From assembly GCA_900321365.1 (NCBI GenBank), contig ONVT01000251.1, forward strand, positions 1 through 6,345: a DNA stretch of 6,345 nucleotides, read 5' to 3'. Below the pieces are notes generated by a model. That model was not told the origin of the DNA. It saw only the letters and a program-made list of their open reading frames with translations, and did not search any database. The stretch's first letter is position 1. The number at the start of each line of letters is the position of its first letter. A program made the translations under genes and the position numbers. This stretch comes from an uncultured Eubacteriales bacterium (GTDB lineage Bacteria; Bacillota_A; Clostridia; Lachnospirales; Lachnospiraceae). Below are positions 1 through 5,597 of this stretch, in pieces.

Positions 1-1
1 T

Positions 2-1882
2 ACAGATGTAAATGTGGCCGCTCAGTATAAAGCGGTGATTCCGACTGAGACAATCACCGTTCAGAATGCGACCATTGAGAACAGCGAGAATATCCCGGTA
101 AATAATAACGACGATGGCACCGTCAGCGCAACGGTGAACAGCGGGACGACCGTCGTTCTCTCCGCGAATGAAGCGCCGGAGGGGATGGAGTTCGACCGCT
201 GGGATGTGACATCACAGGAGGAGGTAAATACCTCCAGCAGAACCGAGCCGACCCTGGAGGTTGTTCTTGGAGCTGCCGATGTAAAGGTTGAGCCGGTGTA
301 TACCGCTGCTGCGGCATTTCCGACGGTGACATATTCTGAGCCCTCCGGAGGAACGATCGCTGAAAAGAAAGACGAATATGAGGAGAACGGGAAAAAGTAT
401 AGAAAGTATACCTATACACTGACTCCTTCCGAGGGATACCAGATCGACAGCTTCACCGCGAAGAAGGGGGATGCGGACGCGGATAACCTGAAGGTGTCAG
501 ATGACAGGACAACCCTGACCTTCACCACAGGTGAGGAAGAGGGCACCGTGACGGTTACAGTGGCTGCGTCACTGAGCAAAACCTATAAGCTGACGGTAAA
601 TGCCGGAAGCGGAAGCGGGTCCTATAAAGCCGGAAGTGCTGTGACGATCACGGCGGATGCTCCGCAGACCGGATGGCGCTTCACAAAATGGACTGTCAGC
701 GGGAACGGGACAATCGGATCAGAGACGGAGTCCACAACGACATTTACCATGGCGGAGTCGGACGCGACCGTGACAGCAAACTATGAGCAGGTCGCGCATA
801 CGCTGACGGTGAATTCCGGAAGCGGAACAGGAGCCTACAATTTCGGAGACCAGGTGACAATCACGGCGGATGTTCCCGCGCCCGGCTGGCGCTTTACGAA
901 GTGGACCGTCAGCGGTAACGGAACGATTGCTTCCGAGACGGAGTCACCGACAGTATTTACCATGGCGGATACGGATGTCTCCGTGTCGGCGAATTATGAG
1001 CAGATCCCGTATACACTGACCGTGAGCTCCGGGTCCGGGACCGGTACATATGTCAGCGGAGACCAGGTTGTCATTACGGCTGATCCGCCTCAGACCGGAT
1101 ACCGGTTTAAGAACTGGACTCTCACGAGCGGAGACGGAGCGATCATCTCCCCGTCATCGTCCCAGACGACATTCGCCATGGGTGCCTCGGATGCGTTTGT
1201 GTCGGCAAATTATGAGTTGATCCCATACACGCTGACCGTGAAAAAGGGATCCGGATCGGGCACCTATACGATGGGAACCTCGACGCAGGTTACGCCGAAT
1301 TTCCCGGCTTCCGGCAAGGAATTCGACCGCTGGGAGAAGACCAGCGGAAAGATTTCATTTGACAGTACTGAAAAGTATTACGCGACCGTCACCATGAAGG
1401 CGAGTGACGCTACCATTACGGCGCTCTATAAGGACGGACCGAACCCGAACGACAACACGATCACCGGGCTGGCGGACGGAGCGGAGTATCTCAAGAGCAC
1501 GACGCTGACATTTACTGCCGCCGGGGCAGGAATGGATAACAACAATCCGAATCCCGGAGATTACCGGTACAGGCCTGCGGGTTATCAGATCGGAAGCGTT
1601 GGCGGATCGTGGACATCCTCGCCGTATACGACCTCTATGGCGATCAATGCGGTCGGTGATTATACGCTGACTGTCACCTATGCGAAGGATGTCTACGACG
1701 GAAACAGCTGGAATCCGGACGGGACCAGCGTGACAAAGTCCATTACCTTCCATGTGGTAAATGCGCTGTCGGTGCAGACCGGCGACAGCAGCCCGATCCT
1801 CCCGCTGGCGATTGCCGGTGGAGCGGCCCTGGCCGTGATCATCATTCTTGTAGTCATCCTTCGCAGACGCGGAAGGAATTAA
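2..1882 (+). CDS. Cell-surface repeat protein with InlB-B-like repeats and C-terminal anchor (5' partial)
   Basis: The frame is open from the window edge, so the true start is upstream; the GTG at 14 lies inside a repeat end (sequence around VAAQYKAV, like the later VSANYEQ ends) and is not a start. Residues below count from that GTG as 1. Residues 14-97 and about 102-189 are divergent repeat-like beta modules. Residues 191-475 are four tandem units of 71-72 residues resembling the divergent InlB B-repeat (Flg_new_2-type) family, each with a GSGxGxY turn, a W/Y/K-x-F-x-x-W core and an xVxANYE-type end. Residues 476-583 form another beta-rich, possibly Ig-like module. VQTGDSS (587-593) is followed by a hydrophobic helix (about 594-616) and RRRGRN, the layout of a sortase substrate but without the Leu-Pro of LPxTG. 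The product is probably exported and displayed on the cell wall or membrane as an adhesin or stalk; ligand unknown. It stops with TAA and the next gene is convergent. Surface location is well supported; binding role is inference. Confidence 0.85.
   Translation, partial: TDVNVAAQYKAVIPTETITVQNATIENSENIPVNNNDDGTVSATVNSGTTVVLSANEAPEGMEFDRWDVTSQEEVNTSSRTEPTLEVVLGAADVKVEPVYTAAAAFPTVTYSEPSGGTIAEKKDEYEENGKKYRKYTYTLTPSEGYQIDSFTAKKGDADADNLKVSDDRTTLTFTTGEEEGTVTVTVAASLSKTYKLTVNAGSGSGSYKAGSAVTITADAPQTGWRFTKWTVSGNGTIGSETESTTTFTMAESDATVTANYEQVAHTLTVNSGSGTGAYNFGDQVTITADVPAPGWRFTKWTVSGNGTIASETESPTVFTMADTDVSVSANYEQIPYTLTVSSGSGTGTYVSGDQVVITADPPQTGYRFKNWTLTSGDGAIISPSSSQTTFAMGASDAFVSANYELIPYTLTVKKGSGSGTYTMGTSTQVTPNFPASGKEFDRWEKTSGKISFDSTEKYYATVTMKASDATITALYKDGPNPNDNTITGLADGAEYLKSTTLTFTAAGAGMDNNNPNPGDYRYRPAGYQIGSVGGSWTSSPYTTSMAINAVGDYTLTVTYAKDVYDGNSWNPDGTSVTKSITFHVVNALSVQTGDSSPILPLAIAGGAALAVIIILVVILRRRGRN
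584..1438 (+). repeat. Four tandem InlB-B-like coding repeats (71, 71, 72 and 71 codons)
   Basis: Units begin at 584, 797, 1010 and 1226, marked by YKLTV, HTLTV, YTLTV and YTLTV. Units 1 and 2 are closest and share 15 consecutive identical residues (GWRFTKWTVSGNGTI, at 671-715 and 884-928). Unit 3 keeps the core as YRFKNW. Unit 4 is the most diverged (KEFDRW) and resembles the partial module near the left edge, which has MEFDRW. The spacing is regular and the repeats are in frame, so copy number could change without breaking the protein. Confidence 0.9.
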
Positions 1883-2031
1883 AAACCTGAGAAACTGATG
1901 CAGCTTGCAGCTGATTCTGCCCGCACAGCGTGATCGCAGGAGACGATTCATACAAAAAGGGCCGCACAGAATAGACCGTGATGCAGAGAAAACACAGCTG
2001 CAGGCAGGTATACTGAGGGAACCGCAGACAG

Positions 2032-2065
2032 AAAGCTCTGAGCGCATCATGCGCTCAGAGCTTTT
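2032..2065. terminator. Intrinsic terminator between convergent genes, possibly bidirectional
   Basis: A perfect 14-bp stem (2032-2045 with 2051-2064) closes over the five bases ATCAT. On the plus strand it is followed by TTTTCTT (2062-2068, overlapping the stem end). On the minus strand the exit is TTTCTGTC, a weaker U-run. It lies 150 bases past the stop of the surface protein and 27 bases past the stop of the HAD gene, so it can serve both. The remaining bases 1883-2031 hold no gene that I can support and only short self-complementary words such as CAGCTTGCAGCTG. Confidence 0.85.
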
Positions 2066-2091
2066 CTTCTGCCATGATGATCCAGGTCTGC

Positions 2092-2925
2092 TCACAGGCA
2101 GAACCGGTGCAGGATTTCCGCAACGCCGCCGTGATTGTTGTCATTTTGCGTGACATAATCCGCCTTCGCCTTCAGAGCTTCGTCCGCGTTTATCATAGCG
2201 CAGCCGATGCCGGCTTCAAGGATCATCGAGAGGTCATTTTCCGCGTCTCCGACGCTGATGGTGTGATCGATGGGAATAGAGGAATGCTGCGCGATAAAGC
2301 GGAGGGAGGAGCCCTTGTTCACTCCCGGCGACACGATTTCCAGGAGCCAGGGGTTGGACTGGAAGCAGTCGAGGCGCCCCTGCATTTTTTCAGTGAAAAA
2401 TGCGCGGAACCCGGTAATCTTCTCCGGGCTGGCGTAGTCAAGACATAGTAGCTTTGGGGGAGGGGCGATTCCGGCGTCCCGGATATTCTCACAGAATATG
2501 ACCGGAAGCTGCTGCAGTTTCAGGTAGCGCTGCAGGAATTCGTTGTCCGTCTCCGATACAACAGCAGTATCCGTGTATGTCTGGATATGGATCCCGAACT
2601 CTCTTGCCAGGTCGAATGCTTCCACCATCAGATCCGGTGAAACCGGCCTCCGCAGCAGTTCCTTCTCCAGGAAGGTGTCATATACGATCGCGCCGTTGCT
2701 GCTGCTGATCAGAAGGCCTTCCTTCCCATACAGCCCGATCTTCTTCAGGAGATTCGACGCCCCCAGAAGAGCGCGGCCGGTAGAGATCGTAAACAGATTT
2801 CCCCTCGAGAGAAACTCTTCGACCGCCAGGCGGTTCTCCTGACTGAGGGATTTGTCAGTGTTGACGAGTGTCTCATCAATATCTGAGAAAAACAGGATTT
2901 TCCCGGACAGCTTTTTGTGCGTCAT
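2092..2925 (-). CDS. Cof-type HAD-IIB family sugar-phosphate-type phosphatase
   Basis: A 277-residue cytoplasmic hydrolase of the HAD superfamily, Cof/YwpJ-like subfamily, whose members dephosphorylate small phosphorylated metabolites with Mg2+. All four HAD motifs are visible. Motif I is FFSDIDETL with nucleophile D15 and general acid/base D17; motif II is TISTGR (46-51); motif III is K204 in VNKGSS; motif IV is GDAEND (226-231). The region between motifs II and III is the size of a C2B-type cap, and the tail (INADEALKAKADYVTQ...GGVAEIL) is typical of Cof proteins. Length is normal. The start at 2925 is chosen because AAGGAG (2935-2940) sits 9 bases upstream. An in-frame ATG at 3000 would add 25 unlike-family residues and falls at the predicted transcription start. 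The gene is divergent from the AlaX-type gene and probably shares regulation with it. The exact substrate cannot be read from sequence. Confidence 0.93.
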   Translation of the reverse strand: MTHKKLSGKILFFSDIDETLVNTDKSLSQENRLAVEEFLSRGNLFTISTGRALLGASNLLKKIGLYGKEGLLISSSNGAIVYDTFLEKELLRRPVSPDLMVEAFDLAREFGIHIQTYTDTAVVSETDNEFLQRYLKLQQLPVIFCENIRDAGIAPPPKLLCLDYASPEKITGFRAFFTEKMQGRLDCFQSNPWLLEIVSPGVNKGSSLRFIAQHSSIPIDHTISVGDAENDLSMILEAGIGCAMINADEALKAKADYVTQNDNNHGGVAEILHRFCL

Positions 2926-2934
2926 GTCCTTCAA

Positions 2935-2940
2935 CTCCTT
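2935..2940 (-). promoter_or_regulatory. Ribosome binding site fixing the HAD gene start
   Basis: On the minus strand AAGGAG lies 9 bases before the ATG at 2925. No comparable site precedes the in-frame ATG at 3000, which supports the shorter protein. A small hairpin (CCGCC/GGCGG, 2958-2970) lies upstream of it in the leader. Confidence 0.8.
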
Positions 2941-3004
2941 ATTCTGTGAGCCTGCTCCCGCCGGTGGCGGAATTGATCTGCACTGTAACACATACTGCAC
3001 TGCC

Positions 3005-3034
3005 AGTATAGGGACAGATAAGCCTCCTTGTCAA
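3005..3034 (-). promoter_or_regulatory. Sigma-A-type promoter for the HAD gene
   Basis: On the minus strand a perfect -35 TTGACA (3034-3029) is followed after 18 bases by TATACT (3010-3005), five of six matches to the -10 consensus. Transcription would begin near 2998, leaving a leader of about 70 bases. The -35 overlaps that of the opposite promoter by five bases, so polymerase can probably occupy only one side at a time. Confidence 0.75.
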
Positions 3035-3057
3035 CGAACACGATGCGGGCTTATACT
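3028..3057 (+). promoter_or_regulatory. Sigma-A-type promoter for the alanyl-tRNA editing gene
   Basis: TTGTCA (3028-3033), 18 bases, then TATACT (3052-3057). It mirrors the minus-strand promoter with the same spacer length and same -10 word. Transcription would begin around 3064, giving a leader of roughly 95 bases before the ATG at 3159. Confidence 0.7.
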
Positions 3058-3071
3058 GCCAGTAATCACAG

Positions 3072-3127
3072 TGTTACAGTTCAGAGGGACGTCTCCCCGG
3101 CTGGTGACGGGCCTTTGAACTGTAACA
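3072..3127 (+). repeat. 12-bp perfect inverted repeat in the leader of the alanyl-tRNA editing gene
   Basis: TGTTACAGTTCA (3072-3083) and TGAACTGTAACA (3116-3127) are exact reverse complements separated by 32 bases. The intervening stretch holds two further short possible stems: GGGA/TCCC (3086-3089 with 3094-3097) and CCCG/CGGG within about 3096-3111. In RNA this could fold as a branched hairpin; in DNA it could be two operator half-sites. No T-run follows, so it is not an intrinsic terminator, and I do not see the conserved T-box sequence. Confidence 0.65.
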
Positions 3128-3158
3128 GCACGGTTTCAAAACAGAAAGGGCGGGAAAG

Positions 3159-4349
3159 ATGACGCGGAAGCTTTATTACGAAGATTCCTATATGAGGGAA
3201 TTCGATGCGGTTGTGACCGGGTGCGAGGAAAAGAAGGGCAGGTTCCTGATTACGCTGGACCGGTCAGCCTTCTATCCGGAAGGCGGAGGCCAGAGCGGTG
3301 ACCGCGGATATCTGACGGCAGATGGAGCAAGGCGCATCGAGGTGCTGGACACCCATGAGCGTGGTGAGGACATCTATGTGAGCTGCCCGGAGCGTCTTTC
3401 CGTGGGGGAGCAGGTGCATGGCGTGCTGGACTGGGGCTTTCGGTTTGACCGGATGCAGAACCATTCCGGTGAGCACATCCTGAGCGGCCTGATCCATGAG
3501 CGCTATGGATACAACAACGTCGGGTTCCATATGAGCACTGACCGGATGACGATTGACCTGGATGGCGAGATCCCGGAAGAGGAGATGTCTGCGCTTGAGC
3601 TGCGCGCAAATGAGATCGTCTGGGAGAACCAGCCGGTCCGCGCGGACTTTTATTCGCAGGAGGAGGCACTGGAAATCGAATACCGCAGTAAGAAGGAACT
3701 CGAGGGACTCATCCGCATCGTTACGGTCCCGGGAGCGGATGTCTGCGCCTGCTGCGGTACCCACGTCGCGTATACCGGAGAGATCGGACTGATCAAGATT
3801 CTGTCCCATGAGCGTTTTCGCGGCGGGGTAAGGATGGAGATCATGTGCGGAAGGTGGGCGTATCAGTATATGGAGCAGATCTTCCGGCAGAACCATGAGG
3901 TGTCCGTGCATCTGAGCAGCAGGATGAACGGGACCGGACAGGCCGCAGCGCGCCTGGTCGAGGAAAATGCCCGCCTGAAGGGCAGTCTGATCGGGATGCT
4001 TTACCGCCGGATTGACCAGAAGGCGGAGGAGATGGAAGGAAAGGGAGATGTTCTGCTCTTTGTCCCGGGAGGGGATTCTGTCGCGGCACAGAAGCTTACC
4101 GCCAGGGTCATGGAGAGCTGCGGCGGCACGGCGTTTTCCTTCGCCGGGTCGGATGAGGATGGATACAAATATGCCGCAGGCCTGGAAGGCGGCAGCCTGA
4201 AGGAAATTGTCAAAGAGATGAATACGGCTCTGGAAGGCCGCGGCGGAGGAAAGCCTTTCTTCCAGCAGGGCAGCGTCAACGCCACGCAGGAGAGGATCGA
4301 AGCATTTCTCAGGGAGAGGTATCCGCACCTGGTTACCGGGACAGTCTGA
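3159..4349 (+). CDS. alaX: Stand-alone alanyl-tRNA editing protein, AlaX type with C-terminal DHHA1-like domain
   Basis: A 396-residue soluble protein related to the editing and C-terminal parts of alanyl-tRNA synthetase, without the aminoacylation domain. Family members hydrolyse Ser-tRNA(Ala) (and Gly-tRNA(Ala)) in trans to keep translation accurate. The N-terminal part has the FYPEGGGQSGDRG signature (38-50). The zinc/editing site is visible as H102-x3-H106 (NHSGEHILSG) and CxxxH at C198-H202 (CCGTHV), so all four expected ligands are present. A charged helical linker spans about 265-300. The C-terminal part ends in GRGGGKPFFQQGS (360-372), matching the GxGGGxP...QG signature of DHHA1 domains. 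The start is the ATG at 3159, with AAAGGG (3145-3150) 8 bases upstream. It is divergent from the HAD gene. Family assignment is firm; substrate preference is inferred. The long two-domain form corresponds to AlaX-L-like proteins. Confidence 0.92.
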   Translation: MTRKLYYEDSYMREFDAVVTGCEEKKGRFLITLDRSAFYPEGGGQSGDRGYLTADGARRIEVLDTHERGEDIYVSCPERLSVGEQVHGVLDWGFRFDRMQNHSGEHILSGLIHERYGYNNVGFHMSTDRMTIDLDGEIPEEEMSALELRANEIVWENQPVRADFYSQEEALEIEYRSKKELEGLIRIVTVPGADVCACCGTHVAYTGEIGLIKILSHERFRGGVRMEIMCGRWAYQYMEQIFRQNHEVSVHLSSRMNGTGQAAARLVEENARLKGSLIGMLYRRIDQKAEEMEGKGDVLLFVPGGDSVAAQKLTARVMESCGGTAFSFAGSDEDGYKYAAGLEGGSLKEIVKEMNTALEGRGGGKPFFQQGSVNATQERIEAFLRERYPHLVTGTV

Positions 4350-4394
4350 CCTGAACCAGTATTCGCCGTGATAGATGCTATTCGCGCGGAAAGA

Positions 4395-4424
4395 CTGGCA
4401 CTGGAGGAATAAATCGGTTATAGT
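4395..4424 (+). promoter_or_regulatory. rmlA: Candidate promoter upstream of rmlA
   Basis: CTGGCA (4395-4400; four of six to the -35 consensus), 18 bases, then TATAGT (4419-4424; five of six). It is the best promoter-like pair in the gap between the AlaX-type gene and rmlA. If used, the leader of about 106 bases would contain the hairpin and T-run at 4461-4494, so the promoter and the terminator have to be judged together. Confidence 0.4.
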
Positions 4425-4446
4425 GTAACTGTGGAGTCTGGAAATA

Positions 4447-4494
4447 CCGTGGCTTCACGGGATCTGCAGGTTTTCTTCATGCAGGGATCTTTTT
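4447..4494 (+). terminator. Hairpin pair ending in a T-run: terminator of the upstream gene or rmlA leader attenuator
   Basis: A small perfect hairpin CCGTG-GCTT-CACGG (4447-4460) is directly followed by a second stem. In that stem GATCTGCA (4461-4468) pairs with TGCA...GATC (4480-4489) across a two-base GG bulge, and TTTTT (4490-4494) follows. This is a plausible but imperfect intrinsic terminator. It may simply end the AlaX-type transcript, about 100 bases past its stop. Because a promoter candidate lies upstream of it, it could instead act within the rmlA leader. Confidence 0.55.
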
Positions 4495-4524
4495 GCGGCA
4501 GTCATTAAGGAGCTGTTCAGAACG

Positions 4525-4540
4525 AAAGGAGTTCATGTGA
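4525..4540 (+). promoter_or_regulatory. rmlA: Ribosome binding site and GTG start of rmlA, overlapping an ATG-TGA
   Basis: AAAGGAG (4525-4531) precedes the GTG at 4537 by 5 bases. The ATG at 4535 is out of frame and runs straight into TGA (4538-4540). The conserved MKGIILAGG beginning of the family starts exactly at the GTG and there is no in-frame upstream start with a site, so the GTG is the real start. Confidence 0.8.
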
Positions 4541-5433
4541 AAGGAATAATACTTGCGGGCGGAAGCGGTACGAGGCTGTATCCGCTGACCATGGTGACAT
4601 CGAAGCAGCTGCTTCCGATCTATGACAAACCGATGATCTATTATCCGATGTCTGTCCTGATGACAGCAGGAATCAGGGATATCCTGATCATTTCCACACC
4701 GGCGGATACGCCCAGGTTTGAGGAGCTGCTGGGGGACGGGAGTCAGTTTGGCGTAAAGCTGTCCTACAAAGTCCAGCCAAGTCCGGACGGACTTGCCCAG
4801 GCATTTGTACTCGGGGCGGAATTCATAGGAGATGATACGGCCTGCATGATTCTGGGCGACAACATTTTCTTCGGTCATGGGCTGAAGCGCCGCCTCAGGC
4901 TTGCCGTGAAGAATGCCGAGAGCGGAAAAGGTGCGACGGTGTTCGGATACTATGTTGATGATCCCGAGCGCTTCGGCATCGTGTCATTTAACAAAGAGGG
5001 AAAGGCGGAGAGCATCGAGGAGAAGCCGTTGCATCCGAAGAGCAACTACTGCGTGACGGGTCTTTACTTCTACGACAACCGTGTTGTCGAATACGCAAGG
5101 GCTCTGAAACCGAGTGCCAGGGGAGAACTGGAGATTACGGACCTGAACCGGATTTACCTTGAGAATGGCGAGCTGAACGTGGAGGTGCTCGGGCAAGGCT
5201 TCACCTGGCTTGATACCGGAACTCATGAGTCACTGGTGGACGCGACGAACTTCGTGAAGACTGTTGAGCAGCACGAGCACCATAAGATCGCGTGCCTGGA
5301 GGAGATCGCCTACCGGAACGGATGGATTGCCCGTGAGGATGTGATGAAGGCCATAGAGGTTCTGAAGAAGAACCAGTACGGTCAGTACCTGAAGGATGTG
5401 CTGGACGGGAAGTTTATTGATGTGACACAGTAA
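4537..5433 (+). CDS. rmlA: Glucose-1-phosphate thymidylyltransferase
   Basis: RmlA (RfbA) joins glucose 1-phosphate and dTTP to dTDP-glucose and pyrophosphate, the first step of dTDP-L-rhamnose and other dTDP-deoxysugar synthesis, in the cytoplasm. The 298 residues match the usual length of about 290. The nucleotide-binding loop [13 protein letters not shown] is at 6-18 and [16 protein letters not shown] at 22-37. The base-binding Q80 with DGLAQA is at 84-89, and the metal-binding LGDNIFFG (D108) at 106-113. Sugar-binding EEKP is at 161-164 and WLDTGTH (metal-binding D226) at 224-230. All key residues are present. It is the first gene of the deoxysugar pair, with rmlB 164 bases downstream on the same strand. 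Translation starts at GTG. Identification is very secure; whether the end sugar is rhamnose depends on genes outside the window. Confidence 0.97.
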   Translation: MKGIILAGGSGTRLYPLTMVTSKQLLPIYDKPMIYYPMSVLMTAGIRDILIISTPADTPRFEELLGDGSQFGVKLSYKVQPSPDGLAQAFVLGAEFIGDDTACMILGDNIFFGHGLKRRLRLAVKNAESGKGATVFGYYVDDPERFGIVSFNKEGKAESIEEKPLHPKSNYCVTGLYFYDNRVVEYARALKPSARGELEITDLNRIYLENGELNVEVLGQGFTWLDTGTHESLVDATNFVKTVEQHEHHKIACLEEIAYRNGWIAREDVMKAIEVLKKNQYGQYLKDVLDGKFIDVTQ

Positions 5434-5472
5434 GGATCCCAGAGCTGTACTGGCTGACATTATTACCATTAC

Positions 5473-5523
5473 CTGCCGAATCATTCCCTTTCTGAGCATT
5501 CATATGCATAGGTCATTCGGCAG
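5473..5523 (+). repeat. 9-bp inverted repeat in the rmlA-rmlB gap
   Basis: CTGCCGAAT (5473-5481) and ATTCGGCAG (5515-5523) are perfect reverse complements 33 bases apart, with a smaller GCAT/ATGC stem (5498-5509) between them. No T-run follows on the plus strand, so it is not a standard terminator. It lies about 75 bases before the rmlB start and could be an mRNA structure, a processing site or a protein site. TATAAA (5558-5563) lies downstream, but I found no -35 at proper distance. Confidence 0.55.
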
Positions 5524-5597
5524 TTGATTACGTCCACGGGTATAAGTTCTTTTCGGATATAAACAGATTGTCAGCAGAACTATGGAGGAAAGACAGG

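Larger units (their letters stand above)
2982..3080. promoter_or_regulatory. Mirror-symmetric operator pair around divergent promoters
   Basis: GTGTTACAGT occurs at 3071-3080 on the plus strand and at 2991-2982 on the minus strand. Each starts exactly 13 bases beyond the end of its own -10. The bases right after each -10 also match: TATACTGCCAGTA on plus (3052-3064) and TATACTGGCAGTG on minus (3010-2998). Both contain the odd palindrome ACTGSCAGT. The axis of symmetry is position 3031, in the shared -35. The arrangement suggests one regulator controlling both genes; its identity is unknown. Confidence 0.6.

Noticed and set aside
14..16. GTG at 14 as the start of the surface protein
   Set aside because: The frame is open to the window edge, the preceding residues (TDVN) continue a typical repeat end, and there is no signal peptide after the GTG. 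The gene is cut by the window.
1355..2095. Long open frame on the minus strand over the end of the surface protein
   Set aside because: It is antisense to a well-supported coding region, has no recognisable family features and runs through the terminator hairpin.
2092..3000. Longer HAD protein starting at the ATG at 3000
   Set aside because: The extra 25 residues do not look like the family, there is no ribosome binding site for it, and the ATG coincides with the predicted transcription start.
3072..3127. tRNA gene suggested by the branched folding potential
   Set aside because: No 7-bp acceptor arm with correct D, anticodon and T arm spacing, and no GTTCRA T-loop in the right place.
3058..3158. 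T-box riboswitch controlling the alanyl-tRNA editing gene
   Set aside because: The leader has a stem-rich stretch, but I do not see the conserved T-box sequence or a following terminator.
3264..4328. 354-residue minus-strand open frame inside the AlaX-type gene
   Set aside because: It is a shadow of a gene with intact catalytic motifs, and its translation shows no family motif.
4419..4430. Copy of the GTGTTACAGT operator at the rmlA promoter
   Set aside because: The sequence there is GTGTAACTGT, which shares TGTAAC but differs from the operator in both orientations; too weak to claim shared regulation.
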